A stretch of DNA of 64,000 nt, taken from contig CAWARA010000038.1 in NCBI GenBank assembly GCA_963784195.1, positions 36,248 to 100,247 of the forward strand. Reading direction: 5' to 3'. The DNA comes from CAVQAH01 sp963784195 (GTDB lineage: Bacteria; Acidobacteriota; Vicinamibacteria; Vicinamibacterales; 2-12-FULL-66-21). Each line of letters starts with the position of its first letter. Position 1 is the first letter of the stretch. The position numbers were made by a program, and so were the translations under genes. This document shows, one piece after another, positions 31,217 to 41,324 of this stretch. The notes below the pieces were generated by a model. That model made no database searches. It was not told where the DNA came from and saw only the letters and a list, made by a program, of their open reading frames with translations.

Positions 31217-31500
31217 ATGGGCGAGCCTACCACGTACGTCGGCATTGACGCCGATGACGGCAGGTGACTCTCGACGCCGCGACGGCCAGAAATCAGTGTG
31301 ACGGCTGACGGCCGTTGCAAACGATCACGACGGCCTGCGACGGCCACGACGTCATAAGTTTCGGGCGTCGTGTTCGTCGAGGCCGTCGGCGACCGTTCCT
31401 GGAACTCGTCAGGGCGTCCTGAGTTGTCACCAGCGAACGACGGAACCAAGCAGGCGTGTTCCGCGAGCGGCTCGCTAACCACATACATTGGGAGTTGTCG
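31217..31500 (+). mobile_element. Possible transposase 5' remnant
   Basis: After AAAGGAG and an ATG at 31217 the sequence reads MGEPTTYVGIDADDG and then stops. A DEDD-type (IS110-like) transposase usually begins with such a YVGID block. Downstream, short pieces such as VTLDAATARNQCD occur in other frames, but I cannot follow the gene further. The region 31090-31500 is otherwise without a gene. The identity is tentative. Confidence 0.3.
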
Positions 31501-31502
31501 CG

Positions 31503-33911
31503 CTACTCGATCCGTAGCGCGACGATGGGATCGACTCGTGCTGCGCGCCGCGCTGGCAGGTAACTCGCCGCGAGTGCGGCGACGGCGAGCGCCGTCACGA
31601 CGAAGGCGAGCGACACCGGATCGGCGGGCGAGATACCGAACAGCATCCCCGCGACGGCCGGGCCAATCAGCAGGGACAGTGCGGTTCCAGCAGCCAGGCC
31701 TGCGAGAACAGGCGTCAGGCCGCCTCGCAGGACCAGCCCGATCACATCACGACGCGAGGCGCCAAGCGCGCCCCGGATGCCGATCTCGCGGGTGCGGGAT
31801 GCAACGGCTGACGACGACGTCGCGTAAATGCCGACGCCCGCAAGGAGCAGCGCGGTCATGGCGAACGCCTCGACCAGCAGCAGGTTGAAGCGGCGAGGCG
31901 CAAACGTGGCGCCCACCCACTGATCCATGCTGCGCACGAACGATGCTGGAACAGCAGGGTCGACCGCCGCAATCTCGCGACGCACCGCCTCGGCGGCGGC
32001 CAGCGGCGGCGCCCCGGTGCGCACCACCCAGTACATGTTGTTCGCCAGCCAGATGGTCGTTTGATCCGGTACCTGCCCGATCGGAACGTACACCTCGATC
32101 GTCGTTTCCTTCTCCAGGCCGAAGTGCTTCACGTCACCGACGACGCCGACGACCTCAACCTCTCGCGGCACCTTTTCGCCGTCGTCCAGACGCAGGCGTG
32201 TCCCGACGGGAGTTCTGCCCCGGAAGAACTGCCGTACGAATGTCTCGTTGACGATGGCGACGGGAGCCGAGTCGCTGCGATCGGACGCGGCAAAGGCGCG
32301 ACCGCTGCGCAACGCGATGCCCAGCGTCCGGAAGTAGTCGGGGCTGATCATGCGGTAATGCGCCTGGGGCGCGTCTTTCCCGATCACGCCGTCCATGAAG
32401 AATGCCGTCGTCGCGAGGTATCCGTTCATCGGGACGACGTTCGCGGCCGCAACGGCGTGGACGCCGGGAACCGACGCAATCCGGGGCGCCACCTGGTTAT
32501 AGAACTGCTCGATCGCTGCGCGGTTGCTGTAGCGTGCGCGTGGTAGCGAGAGCCGGATCGTCAGGACCTGCGCTGGGCGAAATCCGGGATCGACAGCCAG
32601 CACTCGCTGGAAGCTGCGAGCGAGGAGGGCGGCCATCATCAGCAGCACGGTCGAGAGGGCGACTTCCGCGATGATCAGCGCGGCGCGCGCACGGGTCCCG
32701 CCGGTCGCCGCACGGCCACCGGCGGCAAGGCCATCGCGCAAGTCACCGCTCGAGCCCTGCAGCGCCGGCACGAGACCGAAGAGCAGGCTTGCACCGAGCG
32801 AGACGACCAGCGTGAAGGCAGCGACGCGCAGATCGATCGCGATCTCGGCCACGCGCGGCAAGTCCGCTGGGCCAATCGCGACGAGCGTCTCGACGAGCGC
32901 CCGGCTGACGAGCAACCCCAATGCACCCGCGGTTGCGCCGATGACCGCCGCCTCGACGAGGAGCGGCCTGACCAGACGGCCGCGGGACGCGCCGAGCGCG
33001 GCACGAACGGCGAGCTCGCGCCGGCGTGCTGCGCCCCGCACGAGAAAGAGACTCGCGATGTTTGCGCACGCGACCAGAAGCACAAGGACCACGGCCGCGA
33101 GGAGCATCCGCAGCATGGATGCGGACCGGCCGCTCACCTCGTCATGCAGTGCCGCAACTCGAATCGACGTGTCAGATCCGTGTTGGTCCGGATACTCGTC
33201 GTGGAGGCGCCTGCCGATCGCCTGAAGATCGTCCGCCGCCTGCGCAGCCGTCACCCCCGGCTTCACTCGGGCGATGACCCGCAGAAAAGCCTGCGCGCGG
33301 TTGCTCCGCCGCGGATCCGTTGCTGGAGAGTAGGGGACGATGACGTCGATGTCGCGGGCGAGTGAGACAAAATCTGGCGGCAGCACGCCAATGACGGCGA
33401 AGGCCTCCCCGTTCAGCACCACCGGTTTGCCGATGACATCGACGTTGCCGCCGAACTTCCGCTGCCACATGCCGTGGCTGATGAGGGCCACGCGGCCCTG
33501 TTCGTCGTCCTTCTGGATGGCCCGGCCGAGTTCGACTGGCGAGCCGGTGATCTCGAAATAGTCAGGCGATACCCGCAAGCCGGTGAGCCGTTCGGCGTCG
33601 CCGCCGCCCGTGAGGTTCGCGCTCCAGCCGAACGTCGACGCGATCCCCTCCAGCGTCCGATTGGCGCTCCTGAAGTCAGCGAGATCCGGCAGCGAGATGG
33701 GTTGGCGGTCGGTCCCGGGGCGCACAATCGTGAACGTGATCAGGCGGCCGGGCTCCCGCAGCGGCAGTGGGCGTAGCAGGATCGCGTTGACCAGCGTGAA
33801 CATTGCCGTATTGGCGCCGATGGCCAGCGTGAGCACGGCGACGACGCCCGCGGTGAATGCGGGCTGGCGGCGGAGACGGCGGATGGCCTGCCGGAGCTCG
33901 AGGAAGGGCAT
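31503..33911 (-). CDS. ADOP-type ABC permease (MacB/FtsX fold)
   Basis: An intact 802-residue permease. It opens with LRQAIRRLRRQPAFTAGVVAVLTLAIGANTAMF, the hallmark of acidobacterial duplicated orphan permeases. A MacB-like periplasmic domain follows (residues 50-270). The first FtsX block includes VVLVLLVACANIASLFLVRG and RELAVRAALGASRGRLVR. A second periplasmic domain follows and then a second FtsX block with TREIGIRGALGASRRDVIG. The protein ends in PARRAARVDPIVALRIE. No ATPase gene is adjacent, as is usual for this family. It may export peptides or lipophilic compounds or take part in envelope remodelling. A dyad lies upstream at 33966-33984. Confidence 0.92.
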   Translation of the reverse strand: MPFLELRQAIRRLRRQPAFTAGVVAVLTLAIGANTAMFTLVNAILLRPLPLREPGRLITFTIVRPGTDRQPISLPDLADFRSANRTLEGIASTFGWSANLTGGGDAERLTGLRVSPDYFEITGSPVELGRAIQKDDEQGRVALISHGMWQRKFGGNVDVIGKPVVLNGEAFAVIGVLPPDFVSLARDIDVIVPYSPATDPRRSNRAQAFLRVIARVKPGVTAAQAADDLQAIGRRLHDEYPDQHGSDTSIRVAALHDEVSGRSASMLRMLLAAVVLVLLVACANIASLFLVRGAARRRELAVRAALGASRGRLVRPLLVEAAVIGATAGALGLLVSRALVETLVAIGPADLPRVAEIAIDLRVAAFTLVVSLGASLLFGLVPALQGSSGDLRDGLAAGGRAATGGTRARAALIIAEVALSTVLLMMAALLARSFQRVLAVDPGFRPAQVLTIRLSLPRARYSNRAAIEQFYNQVAPRIASVPGVHAVAAANVVPMNGYLATTAFFMDGVIGKDAPQAHYRMISPDYFRTLGIALRSGRAFAASDRSDSAPVAIVNETFVRQFFRGRTPVGTRLRLDDGEKVPREVEVVGVVGDVKHFGLEKETTIEVYVPIGQVPDQTTIWLANNMYWVVRTGAPPLAAAEAVRREIAAVDPAVPASFVRSMDQWVGATFAPRRFNLLLVEAFAMTALLLAGVGIYATSSSAVASRTREIGIRGALGASRRDVIGLVLRGGLTPVLAGLAAGTALSLLIGPAVAGMLFGISPADPVSLAFVVTALAVAALAASYLPARRAARVDPIVALRIE

Positions 33912-33965
33912 GCGCGCAGGTTATGCCTCGCCGCTCCAAGTGAGAAACTCATAGTTTTCATCGTA

Positions 33966-33984
33966 TGAATGAGCATCACTCATA
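33966..33984. promoter_or_regulatory. Dyad upstream of ADOP permease, with tiny ORF
   Basis: On the minus strand ATGAGTGA-TGC-TCATTCAT forms a near-perfect dyad (7 of 8 positions) 55 nt before the permease start. An ORF of 20 codons (MSDAHSYDENYEFLTWSGEA) starts in it and stops at 33922, 11 nt before the permease. The dyad could be an operator, for example for a PadR-type regulator often found near ADOP genes. The tiny ORF may be chance. Confidence 0.35.
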
Positions 33985-34064
33985 GCAGTTCCAGCGTCGT
34001 TGACCTTTCGGCACGCCCGCAGTAGGTTTCCTGTTGATCGGTGGCGCCATGAAACATGTTCCTG

Positions 34065-35674
34065 ATGAGCCATTCGTAACGCGTTCGCAACGGCGCGACT
34101 GCGATCCAGGCACTCGCGACGCTCGTCCTCGTCGTGGTCACGCTCGGAGCCTGGCAGGCCGCACTGCCATCGTCCGCGCAGCTTGGCGCGGTCAGGAAGT
34201 ACATCAAGACGTCGTGGACGACCCTGTCTCGCTCCAACCGCGATCTCCCGACGGCAGCGAAGGATCCGAAGCTGCCGAGAGAGCCGGCTCTCCATGGCCC
34301 GTGTACGTGTCGATGAAGGAGGACCGCGAACGCGTGGCGCGAGAGGTTCGCGAGGTGCTGCCGCAGAAAGAATTCGCCACCATCGAGCTGAGAACGCTGC
34401 CGTCGGATCCGAAGAGCGTTCGCGAACACGGGCTTCTGTATCTCCCGCATCCCTACGTCGTTCCGGGCGGCCGATTCAACGAGATGTACGGGTGGGACAG
34501 TTATTTCATCCAGGTCGGTCTGCTTCAGCGACGGCGAACTGCGGCTTGCCCGCGACATGGTCGACAACTTCATCTACGAAATACAGCACTACGGCACGAT
34601 CCTGAACGCCAACCGGACCTACTTTCTGACGCGCTCGCAGCCGCCGTTTCTGACTCGCATGATCCTGGGTTCCTATGCCAAGACGCCGGATCGTGCCTGG
34701 CTCAAATCCACGTTGCCGGCCATCGAAGCGTATTACCGCTTCTGGACGACGGGCGAGCACGCGGTTGCGGACACAGGGCTGTCACGCTACTGGGATTTCG
34801 GTGAAGGACCGGCGCCCGAAGTGGTCAGCGACGAGCGCGACGAGCGAGGGCGGACACACTACGACCGTGTACGCGAGTATTACCGAACGCAGCAGGTCAC
34901 GGACTACGACCTCAGCCAGGTACTACGACCGCGAACGCGACGAACTGACGCCGCTCTTCTACAAGGGGGATCGCTCGATGCGGGAATCCGGGTTCGATCC
35001 TTCGAACCGGTTCGGCCCGTTCAGCGTCGACATCATTCACTACGTACCTGTCTGCCTCAACTCGTTGCTGTATCAGATGGAGCTCGATACGGCAGAAATC
35101 CTGTCAATTCTCGGCGATCAGCAGGCCGCGCGGCACGTGGCGCGATCGCGCGGCCAGCCGCAAGGATCGGATCAACGCGCTGCTGTGGGACGAGGCGGCC
35201 GGTCTCTACTTCGACTACAACTTTCAGACGAAGCGCCGCCGAGTCTACGAGTTCGCGACGACGTTCTATCCGCTCTGGACGGGGATCGCCGGCAAGGAGC
35301 AGGCGGCACGCGTGCGCGCGAATCTCTCGAAATTCGAAGCGCCAGGGGGAATTCTGACGAGCACGCAGGTCACGGGCAGCCAGTGGGACGCGCCGTTTGG
35401 CTGGGCGCCGCTGCAGATGATCGCCGTCGAAGGACTCCGCCGGTATGGATACGACGACGACGCGGACCGCATCGCTGCGAAGTTCATCTCGCTCGTGACC
35501 AAGGAATTCCAGGAGCACGGCACGATCGTCGAGAAGTACGACGTCCGCCGCCGCGAGTCCGATGTCGCCGCCGGCATCAAGTTCGGCTACAGCGGAAACC
35601 AGGTCGGCTTCGGCTGGACGAACGGCGTTGTCCTCGAGCTGATCGCGCGGATGCCGCAGGCGGTGAAACGTTGA
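34065..35674 (+). CDS. Trehalase (GH37), several frameshifts
   Basis: Both trehalase signatures are present: PGGRFNEMYGWDSYF and QWDAPFGWAPLQ, together with an (alpha/alpha)6 barrel. The N-terminus (ATAIQALATLVLVVVTLGAWQ) is a signal peptide read in a frame that meets TAA at 34077 just after a possible ATG at 34065, so the exact start is uncertain. The frame changes near 34290, 34530, 34919 and 35150. At 34919-34923 removing one G before GTAC restores DLSQYYDRERDELTPLFYKG. From 35160 to 35674 the frame is clean. The enzyme splits alpha,alpha-trehalose to two glucose in the periplasm. The interruptions are probably assembly errors, though a decaying gene is possible. Confidence 0.8.
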
Positions 35675-35777
35675 CAAATCGCATTATGCCGCTGGCCGAT
35701 GTCAATGTCGTTGCGCGACGGCGGCTCCGTGATTAGGTTCGAGCTGTCGACGGGCAGCCTGACAAGGCGGGAGTCGA

Positions 35778-37409
35778 TTAGCCGCATCCACGTTGGGCGA
35801 TTTCAGCGAGGGCCTGTCTCGCGACTCCCATATCAGGATTGTGCTTCAGGACACGCTGCAGCACCGCTCGGGCACCGTCCGCATCACCAACCACACACAA
35901 GCCCCTGCCCAGATTCACGCCGATTTCGCTGAGCTGCGGGTTGTTTTCAAACGTCGTGCGCCAGAGCTCCAGCGAATGCCTCAGCATGCCCCGACGCGCA
36001 TAGAAGACGCCCAGATTGGCAGCCGCCACGGCGCGGTCGGGATCTATCTTCCACACCTCCTCATAAAGTTTCTCCGCAGTATCGAAATCCCCCCGGCCCT
36101 GGTGAAGATATCCCAGCCGCGTCAACACTTCTGGGTCATCCGGCTGCTCCCGTCGTGCGCTCTGCAGGAGTCGAAACGCTTCGCGAGCGGCAAACGCGTT
36201 ACCACGGAGTGCGACTTCACCATAGGCGAGCCCCAGATCGCGCGCCGCGGGGCGCGCGTTTCCGAACTGCACCAGTCTGCCAACCGCCGGTGATGGAGGG
36301 CGTTCGGTCTGAGGCTGCCGAATGATACGGTGATCGGTCACTGCGGTATGAGCGATATCGGCGCTCTCAGTTCGAGGCATGTGACAGGTGGTGCAATCCT
36401 GCTGTCGAGGATGGTGACGTTCTGCCATCGACCCGTGACAGGCGATACACTTCGCCCGGTAATAACCGGCCCTTGCTTCGGCGCTGGGCCGCACATGCGG
36501 ATCGTGACAGGTGACGCACGACATCCGATCCCCGCTCTCGACCTTGCACCGGCTGACCGCCAGCGATTCCACGTGGCTCACGGCTCCCCGACGTTGTTGC
36601 GCGTTGTCTTCTCGAACGAAGATCGCGAGGTACTCTGAGAGAGGCTCGCCGGGCTGGAACTGCGATAGCGAGCGATCGGCTCGGGCGATCCGGGCTTCGC
36701 CTTCGAGATGACACTGCACGCAAATGCTGTCGCGGCGCTCACCGGTCAACTTGCCCGGATTGATCATGGCGCCGAGACTTCTTACGTGGTCGCTGCCGGG
36801 GCCATGGCACCGCTCGCACCCGACGCCGTCCTGCAAGAACGGCGCGGCGACGAACCGGTTGACGGTACCCTTCAAGGCTGGCTGGAGGCGGCTCGCGTGG
36901 CAAAAGAGGCACGTCGAATCGACAGGGTGATTCAGCTCCATCTCGCGGAGTTGCGAATATCCCGGCGACATCTCCCATCCGTTCTTTGCGGTGTAGTAGT
37001 TGATGGGGGCCTGATAGAGGAACCCGTCGATCTCGAACAGAAACGTTCGACCACGGGTTTTGGAGCCGACGTAATACTTCAATGACTGGGAGCCGTGCAA
37101 ACTGGGACTCCCGGCGCGGTAGTACGACAACACGCCGGTCTCGCCTCGACGGAGGATCTGATACGACACCCGCGACGGCACATGCTCGAACGATCCTTCG
37201 ATGAGCTCCGATAGAGCGGGACCGCTCGTCCGGGCCATCGCGGTTCGGGAATAGCTGTCATGGATGGCTTCGTGGCATGGCCTGCACGCTTCGTTGCCCA
37301 CTTCGGTGCGCAGCTGTCGGCGACCTTCGTCTGAGCCTTCTCCAGCAGCGCCGGCGAGCAAAAGGAACAGTACGCCTGACGCTGCGGGGCCGATAATAAA
37401 GCGGGTCAT
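35778..37409 (-). CDS. Multiheme cytochrome c with C-terminal TPR repeats
   Basis: Intact. I prefer ATG at 37409, which directly precedes the signal peptide TRFIIGPAASGVLFLLLAGAAG; an in-frame ATG at 37484 would add 25 residues. Seven CxxCH heme motifs are visible in order: CRPCH, CLFCH, CERCH, CVQCH, CVTCH, CIACH and CTTCH. The C-terminal 140 residues are TPR repeats (EVLTRLGYLHQGRGDFDTAEKLYEEV). It lacks the N-terminal membrane part of the cytochrome at 20940 but has the same cytochrome-then-TPR design. It is periplasmic and probably takes part in electron transfer to an unknown partner. It is convergent with the trehalase and divergent from the large TonB receptor. Confidence 0.87.
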   Translation of the reverse strand: MTRFIIGPAASGVLFLLLAGAAGEGSDEGRRQLRTEVGNEACRPCHEAIHDSYSRTAMARTSGPALSELIEGSFEHVPSRVSYQILRRGETGVLSYYRAGSPSLHGSQSLKYYVGSKTRGRTFLFEIDGFLYQAPINYYTAKNGWEMSPGYSQLREMELNHPVDSTCLFCHASRLQPALKGTVNRFVAAPFLQDGVGCERCHGPGSDHVRSLGAMINPGKLTGERRDSICVQCHLEGEARIARADRSLSQFQPGEPLSEYLAIFVREDNAQQRRGAVSHVESLAVSRCKVESGDRMSCVTCHDPHVRPSAEARAGYYRAKCIACHGSMAERHHPRQQDCTTCHMPRTESADIAHTAVTDHRIIRQPQTERPPSPAVGRLVQFGNARPAARDLGLAYGEVALRGNAFAAREAFRLLQSARREQPDDPEVLTRLGYLHQGRGDFDTAEKLYEEVWKIDPDRAVAAANLGVFYARRGMLRHSLELWRTTFENNPQLSEIGVNLGRGLCVVGDADGARAVLQRVLKHNPDMGVARQALAEIAQRGCG

Positions 37410-37543
37410 ACGACGCGGAAGACTAGCATCTAACAAAGTAGTAATAGACAGCTCATCGTTTGTGCGATTCTCGTAAGCTTTCATTGCGCCCGCTGAGCTT
37501 GGCGATTGCCCGTCGTACTCATCACAAAATTGTATTTATCCTC

Positions 37544-37573
37544 TTGACCGCGCGAGCCGAGCACACCTACGAT
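37544..37573 (+). promoter_or_regulatory. Possible promoter of second TonB receptor
   Basis: TTGACC at 37544-37549 and TACGAT at 37568-37573 with an 18-nt spacer, 85 nt before the receptor start. The match is moderate. Confidence 0.35.
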
Positions 37574-37658
37574 CTGCTGCCGCTACGTCACTGCGCCTTC
37601 ATCACGCGCCTGACCGCGCCCTGCCCCGGCTGCGATGACGAGCGACGGAGGAGGCTTC

Positions 37659-40600
37659 ATGTTCCCTCGCCTTCGGACGTCCACTACCGTTTCCCCACAT
37701 CGGCTTATTGCCATCGGCGGCCTGTTGATCGCGCTTACAGTTTTGCCGCGCAGCGCTCTGGCGCAGGCAGTTTACGGCAGTATTGCCGGGACTGTGGTGG
37801 ACCAATCGGGCGCCCTGCTGCCCGGAGTGTCGGTGACGGTGACGAGCGTCGAGCGCAAGACGACCGACACGGTCGTGACCAATGAAGCTGGCCACTACGT
37901 CAAGGAGCGGCTGCTGCCCGGCATGTACGAGGTGAAGATCGAGCTCTCCGGGTTCAAACAGGCCGTGTACCCGAACATCCAGGTGAACGTCGACGCTCAG
38001 GCGACACTCGACGTCAAGCTGCAGGTTGGCGAAGTCGCCGAATCCGTGACCGTTGAGGGGTTCTCACCCATTCTGAAGACCGACCGCGCCGACCTGTCGA
38101 CGCGCTTCGACGCCAAAGAACTGACCGAGCTTCCCGTGCTCGACCGAAACTTCACCAAGTTCATCCTGCTGACCCCCGGAGCACAGCAGCTTGGATGGCA
38201 GCACGCCCCTTCCGAGAACCCGCAGGGATCCACACAGACGCAGGTGAACGGGCAGCATTTCAGCGGCACCGGGTACCAGCTCGACGGCACCGAGAACCGT
38301 GACCCAATTCTGGGGATCATCGTCGTCAACCCGAATCTCGAGTCCATCGGGGAGACGAAGATCACGTCGCAGAATTACGACGCGGAGTTCGGGCAGGCGA
38401 CAGCAGGTGTGGTTTCCGTGCAGACAAAGTCCGGGTCGAACACGTTCCACGGAAGCGCGTTCGAGTTCTTCCAGAATGAAGCGCTGCAGGCGCGCAATCC
38501 GTTCACGCAGTTCCGGCCCGATCCGACCACGGGCAAGCTCGTTCCTGATTCGAAGAAGAACCAGTTCGGCGGTTCGGTCGGCGGCCCGATCATTCAGAAC
38601 AAGTGGTTCTTCTTCGGCGACTATCAGGGTACGCGCCAGGACAGGGGCGGGTCGGTTGTGACCTCGGTGCCCACGGCACTCGCGCGGACTGGTAACTTCA
38701 GCGAATACGGCCAGCGGATTTTCAATCCAGTCAACGGAGAGGAGTACGCCAACGCGACCATCCCGCAAGGGCAGCAATCGCGTCAGGCGCTCAATATCCT
38801 TCAGTTGATTCCCACTCCGAACGCGCCCGGCAGGGACAACGGCACACGCGACAACTTCGCGCTATCGGGTATCGAGAACTTTACCCAGAACTCCACCAAC
38901 GTGCGGATCGATGGGCGGCTGAGCGAGGCGATCAACAATTTCGGTCGTTACTCTCTCGGCAAGTTTCACCGCGAGGCGCCGTCGGCCTTCGGCCCGGGAG
39001 GCGGGCCGTCGGTCATCGGGCCCGGCAATCTCGGTGGAGTATCAGACTCTCGCAACCAGAGTCTCGCGTACGGCCTCGATTACGCGATTTCGTCCAGCCT
39101 GCTTGCGGATTTCCGCTTCGGCTGGTTCCAGTACAAGGTCGATGTCTTTCCGGGTGACTTTGGGACGACGCCGGCGGCCGATGCAGGGATTCCGAATCTC
39201 AACAGGGATACGAATTTCACGAGCGGGCTGCCGTATTTCGGAATCCGCGGAAACCAGGCCGACATGGATTGGGGCTGGAGCCTCAATGACAATGCTAGCC
39301 GGTGTAACTGCCCCCTCAATGAGAACGAAAAGCAATGGCAGATGGTCAGCAATATCACCAAGCTTTGGGGCACTCACACCTCGAAATTTGGTGTGGACAT
39401 CCGGCGGGCTTACAACCTGCGTATACCGTCGGACAAACATCGTTCCGGTGAGTTACTGTTCAATGCGCTGCGGACGAGTAACGCCGGACAGGGCGGGCTC
39501 GGTCTGGCAACGTTTCTTTTAGGAGACGTTTCGAACGGCACCAACGAGGCGTTCGGCCGATATGTAAGTACGAGCCTGGATGCACGTGAGCTGCAATGGC
39601 GTCACTTCTACTATGCCCAGGACACCTGGCGCCCGACCTCAAAGGTGACGCTCAATTACGGGCTGCGCCTCGACGTGATCAACCCGCAAACGGTCAACGA
39701 GGCGCGCAACGGGACGTGGGTCGATCTCACCACCGGTCGCGGTCTCGTGGGGGGTGTGGGCGAGATTGATCTGTCCGGAAATACCGAAAACCGATTCAAT
39801 TGGGCGCCGCGTGTCGGAGCAACGTATCAAGTGAACGAAAGGACTGTGATCCGCGCCGGTTACGGGCGCAGCTACGACATCGGTGTGTTCGGTTCGCTTT
39901 TCGGCCACACAGTCACGCAGAATCTGCCAGTTCTGGCAGCCCAAAGCATGACGGCGCCCAACCAGTTTGCCGCCGTCTTCAACCTTGCCCAGGGCCCGCC
40001 CGACCCAACCTTCATCGAGCCAGGTCCGGATGGGACGTTCAGGTGGCCTGATGGCGTGAAGCCTCTGGTATTGCCTCGGAAACAGCGCCCGCCGGAAGTC
40101 GACGCATGGAACGTCACGCTGCAGCGGCAGCTGAGCAACACGATGTCGGCTGAAGTCGCCTACGTCGGGAACTATGGCCGTCACGTGTTCTCCGGCAATA
40201 ATCCGGATGACCATCTCAACGCCGTTTCCCTGGAGGGGTTCATCACACCTGGCTGCACGGCAACACCGTGCATTCCCGCCAACCAGCGGCGGCCCTTTTT
40301 CGCTGGTGGATTCGTGCCGAACGTCCTGGGTGTGGGAGGCAACTTCGGGTGGACTGGGGATGTTCAGGCTTACTTTAACGAGGCGCACAACTGGTACAAA
40401 GCCATGCAGGCCAGATTCATCAGGCGCTTTTCGGAAGGCTGGTCTGCGCAGGTCAACTACACACTCCAGAAGGCGACCAACTACGATGACGACTACTGGA
40501 TCTACGACCCCGACTTGAACAAAGGGCCGGCAGATTTCGATCGCACGCACAATTTCACAGCAGCGGTCTTGTACGAATTGCCATGGGGCAGAGGCAAGAA

Positions 40601-41129
40601 ATATGGCTCGGATTGGTCGGGTGTCACCGAGGCTGTGCTCGGTGGATGGCAGCTGAACTCGAATCTGTTCATACTCAGTGGTACGCCGTTCAACGTGAGC
40701 TATCGCAACGCGGGTGAGGACCGCGACACGGGTTCGGGCGGACTTTCCGACCGGCCGGACCTCATCGGAGACACCGACGGCGACCAGACCCGCGACCAGT
40801 GGTTCAATGCGACGCCAATTGGTTCACCGGGCAGCGCATTCGGCCGTCCAGCCAGGGGGACGTTCGGCAATCTGGGGCGCAACGCGTTGCGTGGGCCTGG
40901 ATTCTGGCAGTTGGACATGTCGCTCTTCAAGAGCTTCGCGGTGGGGGCCGGCCGCCGGTTCGAGATCCGGATCGAATCAGTGAACGTGCTCAACCACGTC
41001 AACCTCGCCAACCCCGACTCCCAGGTTGGCGTCCCCGGGAACAATAATCCCAACGCGGGTCGCATCACGGGTACCGCGGGTAACTATCAGCCCAGGAACT
41101 TCCAGTTCGGGTTCAGGTTCCTGTTCTAG
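37659..41129 (+). CDS. TonB-dependent Oar-like outer-membrane receptor, intact
   Basis: An upstream in-frame ATG exists at 37635, but ATG at 37659 directly follows GGAGGAGG and precedes the signal peptide (LIAIGGLLIALTVLPRSALA), so it is preferred. That gives 1156 residues. Domains in order: carboxypeptidase-regulatory-like domain (YGSIAGTVVDQSGALLPGVS) near 30-115, plug (ELPVLDRNFTKFILLTPG, VSVQTKSGSNTFHGSAFEFF), and a large beta-barrel ending in the aromatic-rich GFRFLF expected for outer-membrane insertion. It binds and imports an unknown substrate using TonB energy. A terminator hairpin follows, and a glycosidase gene lies 195 nt downstream, hinting at a sugar ligand. Confidence 0.93.
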   Translation: MFPRLRTSTTVSPHRLIAIGGLLIALTVLPRSALAQAVYGSIAGTVVDQSGALLPGVSVTVTSVERKTTDTVVTNEAGHYVKERLLPGMYEVKIELSGFKQAVYPNIQVNVDAQATLDVKLQVGEVAESVTVEGFSPILKTDRADLSTRFDAKELTELPVLDRNFTKFILLTPGAQQLGWQHAPSENPQGSTQTQVNGQHFSGTGYQLDGTENRDPILGIIVVNPNLESIGETKITSQNYDAEFGQATAGVVSVQTKSGSNTFHGSAFEFFQNEALQARNPFTQFRPDPTTGKLVPDSKKNQFGGSVGGPIIQNKWFFFGDYQGTRQDRGGSVVTSVPTALARTGNFSEYGQRIFNPVNGEEYANATIPQGQQSRQALNILQLIPTPNAPGRDNGTRDNFALSGIENFTQNSTNVRIDGRLSEAINNFGRYSLGKFHREAPSAFGPGGGPSVIGPGNLGGVSDSRNQSLAYGLDYAISSSLLADFRFGWFQYKVDVFPGDFGTTPAADAGIPNLNRDTNFTSGLPYFGIRGNQADMDWGWSLNDNASRCNCPLNENEKQWQMVSNITKLWGTHTSKFGVDIRRAYNLRIPSDKHRSGELLFNALRTSNAGQGGLGLATFLLGDVSNGTNEAFGRYVSTSLDARELQWRHFYYAQDTWRPTSKVTLNYGLRLDVINPQTVNEARNGTWVDLTTGRGLVGGVGEIDLSGNTENRFNWAPRVGATYQVNERTVIRAGYGRSYDIGVFGSLFGHTVTQNLPVLAAQSMTAPNQFAAVFNLAQGPPDPTFIEPGPDGTFRWPDGVKPLVLPRKQRPPEVDAWNVTLQRQLSNTMSAEVAYVGNYGRHVFSGNNPDDHLNAVSLEGFITPGCTATPCIPANQRRPFFAGGFVPNVLGVGGNFGWTGDVQAYFNEAHNWYKAMQARFIRRFSEGWSAQVNYTLQKATNYDDDYWIYDPDLNKGPADFDRTHNFTAAVLYELPWGRGKKYGSDWSGVTEAVLGGWQLNSNLFILSGTPFNVSYRNAGEDRDTGSGGLSDRPDLIGDTDGDQTRDQWFNATPIGSPGSAFGRPARGTFGNLGRNALRGPGFWQLDMSLFKSFAVGAGRRFEIRIESVNVLNHVNLANPDSQVGVPGNNNPNAGRITGTAGNYQPRNFQFGFRFLF

Positions 41130-41151
41130 GGCGAGGAATCGTCGGCGTATT

Positions 41152-41183
41152 AAAGGGAGCTCCTCAGGGTGCTCCCTTTTCCT
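41152..41183 (+). terminator. Rho-independent terminator after second TonB receptor
   Basis: AAAGGGAGC (41152-41160) pairs with GCTCCCTTT (41171-41179) around a 10-nt loop; TT-rich sequence follows. It lies 22 nt after the receptor stop. Confidence 0.8.
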
Positions 41184-41324
41184 TTTGGCGAATCTGATGA
41201 AGCTGTCCGGTAAGCTCGCACCTTCTCCAACCGACCGATCAGGAACGCACCAGTTGACAGCCCGTCGGGGCATCACGTCGGGAATCAAACCTTTATCTCA
41301 AAGGTTTTGTAGCAGAGGTCTCTA

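Noticed and set aside
34065..34082. TAA near the trehalase start as a recoded or real early stop
   Set aside because: The region has several other indels and no fixed start codon, so the stop is more simply explained by sequence error or a wrong start choice.
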